Positions 18,791 to 28,356 are shown, counted from the stretch's first letter. The stretch is 64,000 nucleotides of DNA from Paenibacillus sp. FSL K6-0276 (GCF_037977235.1 NZ_CP150276.1:2852001-2916000), one strand, 5' to 3'. Notes: generated by a model not told the origin, from the sequence alone. Translations and numbers: made by a program.

Positions 18791-19690
18791 ATGACGAATA
18801 CGCAGACACAAATAACCAATAATCTGATTTATAAGAAAAAAAGAGATTTATCATCGATTCCGGGCATTCAGTGGCTCTTATTTATTATTCCGGCAGTTTA
18901 CATGCTGTTGCTTACCTTTATCCCAATTTTGAAGATCATGAAATTGGGTATCCATAACGGAGAAGTTTATACTTTCGATTATCTCGTGAAGGTATTTACA
19001 ACACCGGTTTATTTAAAAGTAATTCTTTACACATTTAAAATTTCCATTATTGCGACAATTGTTACTTTGCTGCTTGGTTATCCGGTAGCTTACTTACTCT
19101 ATAAGATGAAATCAGATAAGTGGAGAAACTTGACGATGGCTCTGATCATGATTCCATTCTGGATCTCAGTACTGATCCGAACATTTACTTGGATGATCAT
19201 GCTGCAGAATGAAGGATTGATTAACAAATTGCTGATGGGACTTGGCCTAATCGATGAACCGCTTCAGCTGCTTTACAATACATTTGGCAACGCTGTCGGT
19301 ATGATTCACTATCTTTTTCCTTACATGGTTCTGTGTATCTATTCCGTCATGAGAGGCATTGATGGTCGATTGATTCAAGCTGCTGAAGGAATGGGAGCAC
19401 GTCCATGGAAAGCGTTTCGCGATATACTGCTTCCGTTATCTATCCCCGGGGTAATTGCGGGGGTGTTGATCTGTTTTGTATTCAGTCTCGGATTTTTTAT
19501 TACAGGCGTGATTCTAGGTGGTCCTAAAGACACTATGATCTCAAATCTCATTGCTAATTTTATTAATGTAACGTTAAATTGGCATTTGGCTGCAGCACTC
19601 TCAATTATTCTCTTGGCTGCAACGCTCCTATTAATTCTCGTCCCATTCATTATCTTTAGGAAGCATCCAGCTTTGAAAGGGGTGATATAA
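18791..19690 (+). CDS. potB: Polyamine-type ABC transporter permease, first subunit
   Basis: 299 residues with about six hydrophobic helices and the ATPase-contacting EAA loop near QAAEGMGARPWKAFRDILLP. The N-terminus is a short cytoplasmic stretch before the first helix (WLLFIIPAVYMLLLTF). It sits 31 bp after the ATPase gene and 1 bp before the second permease, in the PotABCD order, so the assignment rests on both sequence and context. Confidence 0.85.
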   Translation: MTNTQTQITNNLIYKKKRDLSSIPGIQWLLFIIPAVYMLLLTFIPILKIMKLGIHNGEVYTFDYLVKVFTTPVYLKVILYTFKISIIATIVTLLLGYPVAYLLYKMKSDKWRNLTMALIMIPFWISVLIRTFTWMIMLQNEGLINKLLMGLGLIDEPLQLLYNTFGNAVGMIHYLFPYMVLCIYSVMRGIDGRLIQAAEGMGARPWKAFRDILLPLSIPGVIAGVLICFVFSLGFFITGVILGGPKDTMISNLIANFINVTLNWHLAAALSIILLAATLLLILVPFIIFRKHPALKGVI

Positions 19691-19691
19691 C

Positions 19692-20474
19692 ATGTGGTTA
19701 AGGGTTCTAGTTGTTTTAATTCTATTTGTGTTCATACTTCCGATTGTGCTTATTATTCCTATATCCTTTACATCAGTTTCCTATTTTCAGTTTCCACCTC
19801 CAAGCTTTTCGCTTAAGTGGTACGAAAAGGTGTTGGATAGTCCAGTTTGGATCGAAGTCTTTTCGCGAAGCTTGATCATTGGTGTCTTGACAGCGATTCT
19901 ATCTATGATTCTAGGTACGATGGCAGCGATCGCCTTTACACGATTGAATTTTCGGGGCAAAAATATTTTTGTTCCTATCATGCTCTTACCAATGGTTGTA
20001 CCCGCAGTAATCGTGGCAATTGGGCTTTATTATTTCCTTTCGCCTTTCAAACTGCCAGATACTTATTTCGGGATGATTCTGTCTAATTCGGTTATTGCTA
20101 TTCCGATTGTGTTTACTCTCGTATCTGCCAGTCTTAAAGGGGTAGATCGCAATTTAGAATTAGCTGCAATTGGACTTGGATCCACGCCTATAGGTGCTTT
20201 TTTTAAGGTAACCGTCCCTTTGATGAAAACAGGTTTATTCTCTGGTGCGATGTTTGCTTTTTCAATCGTATTTGACGAGCCGATTATCTCGCTTTTCATG
20301 TCAGGTGCGAATACGAAAACGCTACCAGTAAAATATTGGGAAAGCTTGCGTACGAGTATCGATCCTAGCATCGCCGTCGTATCGACTGTTCTGATTTTTA
20401 TGACCTTAGCTTTATTTCTGGTTCAGGGCTGGATTTCTTCTACTGCTGCAAAGCGAAATTTAAAGCAGGAGTAA
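19692..20474 (+). CDS. potC: Polyamine-type ABC transporter permease, second subunit
   Basis: 260 residues, strongly hydrophobic with about six helices. The EAA-type loop reads LELAAIGLGSTPIGAFFKVT, characteristic of binding-protein-dependent permeases of the PotC/YdcV group. It starts one base after the preceding permease stop, so translational coupling is likely. Confidence 0.85.
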   Translation: MWLRVLVVLILFVFILPIVLIIPISFTSVSYFQFPPPSFSLKWYEKVLDSPVWIEVFSRSLIIGVLTAILSMILGTMAAIAFTRLNFRGKNIFVPIMLLPMVVPAVIVAIGLYYFLSPFKLPDTYFGMILSNSVIAIPIVFTLVSASLKGVDRNLELAAIGLGSTPIGAFFKVTVPLMKTGLFSGAMFAFSIVFDEPIISLFMSGANTKTLPVKYWESLRTSIDPSIAVVSTVLIFMTLALFLVQGWISSTAAKRNLKQE

Positions 20475-20509
20475 TTTCATTTATTTCATGAAAATAAGGG
20501 GGGGTTAGA

Positions 20510-21559
20510 ATGTTGAAAAGAATAACCGTTATGACTTTGGTCTTTGCTTTAAGCGCCTCATTAGTGGCGTGTAGTACAAAAGAAGGTAATTCAGATCAAG
20601 CACAGAAATTAACGATCGTTGATTGGGATGCAAACTCGATCAGTTATCGACAAGCAGCAGTGTACGATGCCTTCGAGAAAAAATATAACGTGAAGATTGA
20701 ATTAGAAACACCGCCAGATTACGGAAAGCTGCAAGCGATGGTAGATAGCGGAAACGTCACTTGGGATGTCGTGAATGTTGACTCTTTCTATGGAAAACTA
20801 GCCGGTCAACAAGGGCTGTTCGAGCCTTTGGATTATAATGTCATTAATAAAGAGGGATACAACGATCAAACAGCAACAGCTAATTTTATCGCTTCTGATT
20901 CCTTTGCTACCGTCATTAGCTGGAATCCGACAAAGATTGATGCAGCAAATGCACCCAAGACATGGGCAGATTTCTGGGATACGAGCAAATACCCTGGCGG
21001 TCGATCTGCTTATAAATTCCCGGCTCCAACTATTGAAATGGCATTATTAGCTGATGGTGTGACCAAAGATAAGCTTTATCCGTTAGATGTGGACCGTGCG
21101 TTCAAGAAATTAGATGGAATTAAAAAAGAGTTTAAAACTTGGTGGACGAGTGGTGCGCAAGTGCCGGAACTGTTAACCAATGGAACGGCTACCCTATCAA
21201 CGGCTTATGATGGTACGCTGACTGCGCAAAAGAAAAAGGGAACACCTGTAGAATTCACATATGAGAACGCATTCCGTTCTTATCTCGGCTGGGTAATTCC
21301 AAAGGGTACTAAAAACAAAGATTTGGCAATGAAATTTATCGCTTTCTCTACTTCCCAAGACGTGCAGCTGGAATATGGCAAGAATGCTGATTATGCACCT
21401 GCGAATCAAAAAGCGATCGACAAATTGTCGGATGCGGATAAGCAGCGTCTAGGCGTAACACCAGAATTGCAAGAGATGCAAATAGCAGCTGACGATAGCT
21501 ACTGGATCGAGAACTTTGATAAGCTTAATGAGCGTTTTGGACAGTGGTTGTTAGAATAA
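20510..21559 (+). CDS. potD: PotD-like extracellular solute-binding lipoprotein
   Basis: 349 residues with a lipoprotein signal: hydrophobic N-terminus ending in LVACS, lipid-modified Cys at about residue 22. The mature part begins LTIVDWDANSI and follows the PotD/spermidine-putrescine-binding fold layout (VNVDSFYGKLAGQQGLFEPL, then WGPNPTK-like SWNPTKID, and PELLTNGTATLSTAYDG). It delivers the polyamine to PotBC on the outer face of the membrane. Ligand choice (putrescine, spermidine, 4-aminobutyrate-like) cannot be fixed by eye. Confidence 0.82.
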   Translation: MLKRITVMTLVFALSASLVACSTKEGNSDQAQKLTIVDWDANSISYRQAAVYDAFEKKYNVKIELETPPDYGKLQAMVDSGNVTWDVVNVDSFYGKLAGQQGLFEPLDYNVINKEGYNDQTATANFIASDSFATVISWNPTKIDAANAPKTWADFWDTSKYPGGRSAYKFPAPTIEMALLADGVTKDKLYPLDVDRAFKKLDGIKKEFKTWWTSGAQVPELLTNGTATLSTAYDGTLTAQKKKGTPVEFTYENAFRSYLGWVIPKGTKNKDLAMKFIAFSTSQDVQLEYGKNADYAPANQKAIDKLSDADKQRLGVTPELQEMQIAADDSYWIENFDKLNERFGQWLLE

Positions 21560-21583
21560 CTTATTGTAGAGGAGACTTGAAGA

Positions 21584-23014
21584 ATGATACAAAGAAAACA
21601 AATTTTTATTAATGGAGAATTTGTAGATAGCTTGAGTGAAGAGTACGATTCAATTCTGAATCCAGCAACAGGTGAAGTGCTAGCAGAAGCTCCGATTTGC
21701 AATAAAGAGGATGTTGATACTGCCGTGCAATCGGCAGCAGCAGCGTTCAAAACGTGGAGAAATACGACTCCTGGAGAGAGAAGCACGGCATTGTTAAAGC
21801 TTGCGGATCGGATCGAGGCTAACGCAGAAGAACTAGCCGTATTGGAAACTCAGAATGTCGGGCTTCCAATTCAATTCTCAACTCATCTCATCGAGTTCAT
21901 TGTTGACAATTTGAGATTTTTTGCAAGCGCTGCACGTTTGCTGCAAGGGCCTCTCTCGGGAGAATATATGGCTCAGCACACCAGTATGATTCGGCGGGAG
22001 CCACTCGGTGTCGTGGGCTCAATCGCTCCATGGAACTTCCCGCTTGCTATGGCGATCTGGAAGATTGGACCTGCAATTGCAGCTGGGAATACAGTCGTTC
22101 TCAAGCCTTCCGAGCTTACACCATTAACCGCTTTAAAACTAGCGGAACTTAGTGTTGGCATACTGCCTCCTGGAGTATTCAATATCGTGACTGGTCACGG
22201 TACCGAGGCAGGGGCAGAACTTGTTCGTCATCCTGAGGTGAAAATGGCGGCGCTGACAGGAAGTGTTCGTGCGGGTAGCTCGATTGCCAAAGAGGCCGCT
22301 AACTCCGTAAAAAAACTTCATCTAGAGCTGGGTGGTAAAGCACCGTTTATTGTATTCGATGATGCGAACATGGAAGAGGCTGTTTTCTGGTCAGCAGCCG
22401 GCGCGTTCTATAACAGCGGGCAAGACTGCACAGCTGCAACTCGGATTTATATTCAGGAAAATATCTACGATGAATTTATTGAAAGATTGGTTTCCTTTGT
22501 TGAGAGTACCGTAGTCGGAGATCCAATGCTGCCGGATACGCTGGTTGGTCCTGTCATTTCAGAAGCTCATCTTCAGAAAATTGATGGAATGGTGCAGCGT
22601 GCTGTCAACAGTGGATGCAAAATCTTGTCAGGCGGTTCACGCATGGATCGTCCTGGTTTCTTCTATCGTCCGACAGTTATTGCAGGCGCAAAGCAATCCT
22701 ATGAAATTGTTCAGGAAGAAGTGTTTGGCCCTGTGATCACAGTAATGCCGTTTGAAACGGATGGAGAAGCAATTGAAATGGCAAACGATTGTAAATATGG
22801 ATTAGCTTCTTCTGTGTGGACGAAAAATTTAGATCGCGCGATGAGAGCAAGCAAGGAGCTTGAATTTGGCGAGGTTTGGACAAATACTCATTTGAGTTTG
22901 CTAAGCGAGATGCCACACGGTGGACATAAGATGTCGGGGTACGGCTCTGACTTATCTGTCTTTGCTTTAGAAGAGTATACACGCTTTAAACATGTAATGA
23001 TGAAATTTGAATAA
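21584..23014 (+). CDS. patD: Gamma-aminobutyraldehyde dehydrogenase type aldehyde dehydrogenase
   Basis: 476 residues. General base Glu248 lies in LELGGKAP and nucleophile Cys282 in SGQDCTAATR. The GQDCTAA form around the cysteine is typical of 4-aminobutanal dehydrogenases (YdcW/PatD) that make GABA from the aldehyde released by putrescine oxidation or transamination. It sits between the polyamine binding protein and the amine oxidase, 24 and 29 bp away, which supports the same role. The product would feed the GabT-type enzyme at the head of the operon. Confidence 0.82.
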   Translation: MIQRKQIFINGEFVDSLSEEYDSILNPATGEVLAEAPICNKEDVDTAVQSAAAAFKTWRNTTPGERSTALLKLADRIEANAEELAVLETQNVGLPIQFSTHLIEFIVDNLRFFASAARLLQGPLSGEYMAQHTSMIRREPLGVVGSIAPWNFPLAMAIWKIGPAIAAGNTVVLKPSELTPLTALKLAELSVGILPPGVFNIVTGHGTEAGAELVRHPEVKMAALTGSVRAGSSIAKEAANSVKKLHLELGGKAPFIVFDDANMEEAVFWSAAGAFYNSGQDCTAATRIYIQENIYDEFIERLVSFVESTVVGDPMLPDTLVGPVISEAHLQKIDGMVQRAVNSGCKILSGGSRMDRPGFFYRPTVIAGAKQSYEIVQEEVFGPVITVMPFETDGEAIEMANDCKYGLASSVWTKNLDRAMRASKELEFGEVWTNTHLSLLSEMPHGGHKMSGYGSDLSVFALEEYTRFKHVMMKFE

Positions 23015-23043
23015 AGGTTTAATACTCTGAGAACAACCGGAGG

Positions 23044-24651
23044 ATGAATAAGATGTCAAAAACTCCTTTAATGCGTCAATTGAAATCAGCAGCTAAAATT
23101 GCCGGAGAAGCATCAATTCGGAACGTCCCTGTTGAACAAGTAATCGAAGAACGTGTTCAACATAGTTTTACACGTAGAGAGTTTTTGAAGAAAGCTTTTT
23201 TAGCCTCAGCAGTAATGATGGTGCCTCCGGTTGTCTTAAATGTTGGAACTAAAATAGTGAATGCAGCAACAGCTCCGCGTGTTGCAATTATAGGTGCTGG
23301 ACTAGCAGGATTAACCGCTGCTTATCGATTAAAGCAAGCAGGTGTCAATTCTCAAGTCTATGAAGCCTCATCCCGTATAGGCGGCCGCTGTTTTACAGGA
23401 AGAGATGTATTTAAAGATGGACAAATTTATGAGCATGGCGGTGAGTTAATTAATACGGATCATACATATTTAATAAATCTGATTAAAGAACTCAATCTAC
23501 AAATTGATGATTTATGGGCTTATGAGAAAGGTGATTTCAGAATTGTCATGGACGGTTCCCTTTGTGATTTTGAAGAGATGTCCAAAATGTTTTTGGATGT
23601 CTGGAATCCACTTCAAAAAGATCGCAAAGATGCTGGGCATGTGACCTTATACAATAAATACACCACACGTGGTAAGCAATTGGATAATATGTCAATCGTT
23701 GATTGGCTTAATAAGAATGTTCGAGGTGGCATGAATTCCAAATTTTCGAAAATCGTTGATATAGCTTATACAGCTAATGTCGGTCTCGAGAGTACGGAGA
23801 TAAGTGCGCTAAATATGATTTATGCCATGAGTACGTCAACCAAAGAGGAATTTTCACCTTTTGGAACTGGAGGAGAAGAAAGATTCCATGTTCGTGGTGG
23901 AAATGATCTAGTCCCTCAACAATTAGCAAGCAAGCTGAATGGACAAATTACATTATCTTCTCCACTAGAAAGTATAAGGAAAAATAATGATGGCACGTAT
24001 TCACTCCATTTTGCTGGAAGAATCAGTAGCGTACAAGCTGATTATGTGATTCTGGCATTGCCTGTTGCTACTCTGCGTGATGTTGAAATAGATCGAGCAG
24101 GCTTTAGAAGTATTAAGAAAACAGCAATTGCTGAACTCGGTGTAGCGACAAATTCGAAACTGGCTCTACAGTTTACTGATCGCCACTGGGAGTCGCTTGG
24201 AAGTAATGGTGCGTTCGTATCTAATGCTTATCATGATACTTGGGATACAACGAGAGGTCAATTGGGTCAATCAGGAATCATGGTTGATTTCACTGGAGGG
24301 AAACTTGGCAATAGGTTTGGATCACGTTCAGCAAACGCATACGCACAAGATTTCTTGAATTTATTTGAAAAAGATTTGTCGGGAATATCCAAAAAATGGA
24401 ATGGTAAAGCAACACTTGATAATTGGCCTGACTTTAAATGGACCAAAGGTTCGTATTCCTGCTACAAAGTAGGTCAATACACCAAATTCAGAGGGCTTTT
24501 CGGTGAACCAGAAGGAAATTGCTTCTTTGCTGGTGAACATACTTCTCTCGAGTATCAACAATTTTTGAATGGAGCAGTTGAAACGGGTAATATTGCAGCA
24601 AAACAGGTTCTGAGCAGGCTGAAAGTTAAATCATCAGTAATCCAATCCTAA
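23044..24651 (+). CDS. Tat-exported flavin monoamine/polyamine oxidase
   Basis: 535 residues. A twin-arginine signal (TRREFLKK plus hydrophobic stretch, residues about 42-75) is preceded by an unusually long 40-residue N-region. The mature protein starts with the FAD-binding motif VAIIGAGLAGLTAAYRL and the GGRC turn. The amine-oxidase C-terminal FAD segment reads CFFAGEHTSLEYQQFLNGAV. The family oxidises amines or L-amino acids to aldehydes, ammonia and H2O2. In this operon oxidation of spermidine or putrescine is likely. As the last gene it is followed by a terminator at 24727. Export means the oxidation may occur outside the membrane. Confidence 0.82.
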   Translation: MNKMSKTPLMRQLKSAAKIAGEASIRNVPVEQVIEERVQHSFTRREFLKKAFLASAVMMVPPVVLNVGTKIVNAATAPRVAIIGAGLAGLTAAYRLKQAGVNSQVYEASSRIGGRCFTGRDVFKDGQIYEHGGELINTDHTYLINLIKELNLQIDDLWAYEKGDFRIVMDGSLCDFEEMSKMFLDVWNPLQKDRKDAGHVTLYNKYTTRGKQLDNMSIVDWLNKNVRGGMNSKFSKIVDIAYTANVGLESTEISALNMIYAMSTSTKEEFSPFGTGGEERFHVRGGNDLVPQQLASKLNGQITLSSPLESIRKNNDGTYSLHFAGRISSVQADYVILALPVATLRDVEIDRAGFRSIKKTAIAELGVATNSKLALQFTDRHWESLGSNGAFVSNAYHDTWDTTRGQLGQSGIMVDFTGGKLGNRFGSRSANAYAQDFLNLFEKDLSGISKKWNGKATLDNWPDFKWTKGSYSCYKVGQYTKFRGLFGEPEGNCFFAGEHTSLEYQQFLNGAVETGNIAAKQVLSRLKVKSSVIQS

Positions 24652-24701
24652 TTTTCTTGATCTCAGGTGTAGCCTTATTATTATTTGGACCGAGTAAACT
24701 G

Positions 24702-24754
24702 CCTAAAGGGGAACGATAGTTGAATTAACCGCCTCAATAATAAGGCGGTTTTTC
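24702..24754 (+). repeat. Array repeat A: 5' core plus hairpin (also operon terminator)
   Basis: CTAAAGGGGAACGATAGTTG is followed by a hairpin AACCGCCT / AGGCGGTT (24727-24750) and T run. It lies just after the amine oxidase gene. The matching 3' core (repeat B) is displaced to 26355 by an IS110 element. Confidence 0.65.
24727..24754 (+). terminator. Terminator of the catabolic operon
   Basis: Eight-bp stem AACCGCCT / AGGCGGTT with an 8-base loop, then TTTTC. It is the first strong terminator after the 7541-24651 run. Confidence 0.75.
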
Positions 24755-25171
24755 TTTTGGTTGAAAATCAACAATATAGAATAACAGAGCCTAGATAAAA
24801 GAGAAGTTTCATTACTAAGCATCAACATCCGTTTGTACTTTTTACTATCCACATAATTACTATTGAGGGTGATCCTTTGCGCGTCTACGAGTCACATTTA
24901 TAATATCTGTTGCACTTCCAACTTCTCATGAAACTTCAACAACAAATTGGTCATTAATTTAGTCATTTGATTTTCACCTCAGAAAGTAACATACCCAACT
25001 TGTCACAACATTACCAAAACAGTCACCCAACCTCTATAAATATATATGGGTGAGGGTGACTAACATCGGTACATATAGCGACTCCCTTTTTACCTGTTGA
25101 ACTGGAATGGCGTGAATAGTTCGACGACAGAATTAGCTTTATTTTTGGGTTTACGATAAATATATCGAAAT
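24755..25171. other. Intergenic stretch flanking the IS110 3' end
   Basis: No gene is recognised. There is an inverted repeat AGTCACCC ... GGGTGACT (about 25020-25062). A 22-codon minus-strand ORF starts at 24966 behind a GAGGTG site but has no recognisable product. The downstream side probably contains decayed IS110 sequence. Confidence 0.4.
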
Positions 25172-26137
25172 CTAAGGCGATGAATAATGAATAGGGTGGC
25201 ATCGTCGAAGCAATATATGCCACTTTGCGTGATCGAACCGATCGATTTCCCCAATCTCAGCCAAAATTGTTGCAGCAATTTTAGTGCCGATACCGGGTAT
25301 CGATTGGATTAAATCATATTCAAGTAACTCTTCAGCCAGGGTCTCTATCGATTTATTAAGGTCTGCTAGATGGTCCTGGTATTGAAGAAGCAATTTGATG
25401 AGCAGCTGCATGGAGATCAAATGACTTGAAAAAGCCGTCTCCTTAAAGGGATTTCGCCTTGCTGCCGCTACTAAGATTTGAGCGTGCTCCGAACACCATA
25501 AAGCAGATCTACCGCGTCCTGTAAGGCGTTGGATTGTTGCTGTAATCTCTTCCACAGTCATATCCAGAACTTCTTTAGACGTTGGGTGTAAGGCAAGAAA
25601 TCGAAGCGAAACTTTCGAATAGAGGTCACCGAACACGCCATGGTATTCAGGAAAAACCTGATCTAGAATAGCCTGGAACTGCAGCTTCGCTTGAACATAC
25701 ATACCCGTTAAAGATTCATGCTGACGAGTGAGATAGCGTAAATTCATGAGATGCTGACCCCGTTTTTTGAGGGGTTCAAACTCTTCTTTATAGAACAGCG
25801 CCCCAAGTTGATAGGCATCAGCAGCATCCGTCTTGACCCGTCTCAAATTAGTTTTTTTTGCTTCATATGAGATTAACGGATTAATGACGATGTACAGATA
25901 CTGGTGCTCATCAAGAAACTGAACAATAGGGCTATGATAATGGCCTGTTGCCTCCATTACAATGCAAGGGCTCATCCCTGCAGCTGATTCCACTGCTCTA
26001 ACATAATTAAGAAAAGACGATAATCCCTCTAGATCATGATTAAATCTAAAGATCTTCCCATGAGGTACTCCACGGTCTAAAAAAGCTTGTGCATGGCTCT
26101 CTCCCTTGGACACATCCAAACCAATGACTGGATTCAT
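25172..26137 (-). pseudogene. IS110-family transposase, C-terminally truncated (copy 1)
   Basis: 321 residues with the DEDD-type IS110 N-terminus: GLDVSKGESHAQAF, EATGHYHSPIV and KTDAADAYQLG. The Transposase_20 segment SIPGIGTKIAATILAEIGEI follows. After RFDHAK the family sequence (expected KLVAFAGVDPS) is replaced by unrelated residues, so the C-terminal serine domain is lost. A 57-bp block around 25231 is identical in sequence to copy 2 at about 34374. It is probably inactive. Confidence 0.8.
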
Positions 26138-26354
26138 AACATCAATCCTGTAGTATTTTCACCGGCAACCCCTAAACTTCTTGTCTTCCACACTATCGCA
26201 TGTGATACGGGATCAACGTCCCAACCAGCCTAACCATGGTTGAACAAGTAGAGTGGATGAACAGAATAGCTCTCGGGATCCAAGTCCCACGGGCAGAAAC
26301 GTTCGATCCCCGGCTACCGCTATCTTACGAGAAAGATCTGGTGACCTCATAATA
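26138..26354 (-). ncRNA. Candidate IS110 bridge-RNA region upstream of copy 1
   Basis: This long non-coding 5' region of IS110 copy 1 contains short inverted repeats such as GGGA / TCCC near 26277-26290. It is partly conserved upstream of copy 2 (26162-26214 against 35279-35333). In IS110-group elements the segment between the left end and the transposase encodes the bridge RNA; no RNA fold was computed here. It ends against a repeat core at 26355. Confidence 0.3.
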
Positions 26355-26380
26355 CGAACGGGCAGGATAGTTGAATGAAT
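26355..26380 (+). repeat. Array repeat B: 3' core next to the IS110 left end
   Basis: GAACGGGCAGGATAGTTGAA matches the 3' core of the array element. It directly adjoins the upstream region of IS110 copy 1, as if the IS had split element A/B. Confidence 0.6.
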
Positions 26381-26411
26381 TTGCTGCAATCAATAGGTCA
26401 AAAAAGTCAAG

Positions 26412-26434
26412 GACCGCATAGACGGTCTTTTTTT
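26412..26434 (+). terminator. Rho-independent terminator
   Basis: Stem GACCG / CGGTC with a 6-base loop followed by eight T. Confidence 0.6.
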
Positions 26435-26596
26435 ATTTAACATGATCTTTGCGTAGCAGAACTGTAAACTGAAAGAAACTGTATGAAACAGCATAAAAAT
26501 GATGATTTTCACAATAGAATCTTTACAAAAAGGCATATTAAAGAATATAACTGATTTGTTATAAAGAGAAAAGTGAATGTTCAGGAGGTATAATGC

Positions 26597-27390
26597 GTGC
26601 CAAAGGAAGACACTGGGATGTTTGCTGAAGAGCGTCGGGAAAAAATCCTAGCATTATTGAGTGAAGAAAAACGTGTAATGGTCAAAGACTTAGCGGAAAA
26701 GTTCAAGGTTTCCATCGATTCAATCAGGCGTGATCTCTCCATTATGGAGGAACAGGGATTGCTCAAGAAAACCCACGGCGGTGCGATTCCATCCACGAAG
26801 GTTCGACAAGCCCCACCTCCACCAGAAATACGATACGGCGAAGGAACTCCGCAAGGTAATGCGATTGCTAAGCTTGCTGTATCGTATATTCGGGAAAGCG
26901 ATACTGTATTTATTGGAAGCGGATCTTTATCTTATGTGCTATTGAAGCATCTGCCTGAACAAATGCCACTTACAATCTTACAAATAGCATGCGGGTAGCC
27001 GATTCTTTAAGGGAACGACAATGGATTGAAACCTACCTAATTGGTGGTCGGGTAAAGCCGTCAGGAAATATTACTGACGTTCTAGCGACAGAATTTATCC
27101 GTATGTTTAAGTTTGATGTCAGCTTCGTCACTGGAGGAGGCATCTCGGAGGAAGGGATTTTTGTGGCCACTCCTGAAGTAGGGGCATTCGGTCGGGCGGT
27201 ATCTGTTGCATCCCGTCGGTGCATCGGAATTGCCACGCACCAATCTCTTGGCAACGAAGGGTTTGCGAAAGCTGGCCGGATTGAAGATTTAGATCTGTTA
27301 ATTACTGATGAGGATGCAGATCCGGAGGCAGTCGAACAAATTCAAGCACTTGGCGTTAAGGTGATCGTAGCCCAGCTAGAGGAAAAATGA
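26597..27390 (+). pseudogene. DeoR/GlpR-family regulator with a one-base frameshift
   Basis: GTG 26597 follows AGGAGG. The first part (to 26998) carries a DeoR winged HTH (EERREKILALLSEEKRVMVK, VSIDSIRRDLSIMEEQG, KKTHGGA). The second frame (from about 26980) continues as NSMRVADSLRER and the sugar-phosphate-sensing DeoRC domain (LIGGRVKPSGNITD, VTGGGISEEGIF). One base appears missing at about 26976-26982; restoring it would join TIL to TNSMRVAD and give a roughly 265-residue protein of normal length. Real decay and sequencing error cannot be separated here. Confidence 0.8.
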
Positions 27391-27440
27391 CTGAAAACAC
27401 AGAGTAGTTATATTAAGACTTTAGAAAGGATGTGGCGATT

Positions 27441-27824
27441 TTGTTTTATAGAAGGAAGTTTTACATTGTAAAAAATGAGTTTGTTGATATTTTTAATGCA
27501 CATTTTAATGAAACTAATTTGCCGAATCAGATTAAACATGGGGCTCAACTAGTTGGAAGATGGATGGTACCGAGTAATGAATCAACCACTGAAATATTCG
27601 CTATTTGGGAGTACGACAGTTATGAAAAGTACAAGGAAATAGAAACGATTGTTAGAGGGGACATTGAACACAGAAATCGAATAAATAAGTGGTATGAAGA
27701 AAATGGTGGTAGAGAATACGTTTATAGGCAGTGTATTTTAGAGGTTAAAAACGAGCAGATATTTTCTACTTTGATGAAGAATGAATTCACTAATCATGAA
27801 GTGCAATTTTGGCTTAAGAACTAA
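27441..27824 (+). CDS. NIPSNAP-family protein
   Basis: About 127 residues. FYRRKFYIVKNEFVDIFNAH and the later WEYDSYEKYKEIE segment match small dimeric alpha/beta NIPSNAP (ferredoxin-like) proteins, whose biochemical function is mostly unknown. TTG 27441 has a ribosome binding site (AAAGGA) at good distance; the GTG at 27432 is too close to it. The gene is followed at 27853 by an array repeat, as other genes in this region are. Confidence 0.65.
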   Translation: MFYRRKFYIVKNEFVDIFNAHFNETNLPNQIKHGAQLVGRWMVPSNESTTEIFAIWEYDSYEKYKEIETIVRGDIEHRNRINKWYEENGGREYVYRQCILEVKNEQIFSTLMKNEFTNHEVQFWLKN

Positions 27825-27852
27825 TGAATTAAATTTATATACTTTCGGCTCC

Positions 27853-27929
27853 GCTAACGGGAAACGATAACTCAATAAAGACTAGAAAGCAGTCGGTCAA
27901 CACGATAGGCTGCCTTTTGTTCAACTCCC
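27853..27929 (+). repeat. Array repeat C
   Basis: 5' core GCTAACGGGAAACGATAA, then a hairpin built on GCAGTC / GGCTGC (27888-27913). It ends TTCAACTCCC, where a 3' core would be expected but is broken off. Confidence 0.65.
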
Positions 27930-28068
27930 ATGAAAAATAAATCCGCGAAAAACCTCAAAAAGACAAAAATAAATTAGACCTAGCCGAATGATTTTTAAAA
28001 AAGACTGAGCCTGAGAAGAATTATGAAATTAAAGTACCAAGGGCCTTTCATAGCTGAAAATAAAAAAT

Positions 28069-28294
28069 GAGGCTGATGCAGCAACCAGAGTAGGATTAAT
28101 CTCTCATGAGTGCTTCCTAAAAGGGAGCGACAATCTGTGATGCACCGTGGTCGTTGGAGTCAGACTAACGGATGGGCTCTAAGCACCATGTTGATCGACC
28201 TTCCTTTCTCAGCCATAGTAGCAGTATGGACAGATTCGTCGATCCATTTTCATCATCTGTGGTGCAGCGCTTGCGCTGCATGTATGGCTAACGG
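28069..28294. repeat. Orphan copy of an IS110 upstream region
   Basis: This stretch is a near-copy of 37177-37401, the non-coding region upstream of IS110 copy 3. Both contain CGACAATCTGTGATGCACCG, AGCCATAGTAGCAGTAT and a GCGCTTGCGC hairpin, and both end in TGTATGGCTAACGGG. Here no transposase is attached. If the region encodes the element's guide RNA, this is a solo RNA locus. Confidence 0.7.
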
Positions 28295-28353
28295 GACACG
28301 ATACCGCAATAATAAAAAGGGGTTTTGTTGTTCACTAAACTATGGGGTGATAT
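28287..28353 (+). repeat. Array repeat E
   Basis: 5' core GCTAACGGGACACGATA, hairpin AATAATAAAA / TTTTGTTGTT (two G-T pairs, 28307-28331), then a degenerate 3' core CACTAAACTATGGGGTG just before the next start codon. Confidence 0.6.
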
Positions 28354-28356
28354 TCT

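Noticed and set aside
24898..24966. 22-codon minus-strand ORF with a ribosome binding site
   Set aside because: Very short, in a region of decayed mobile DNA, with no recognisable product.
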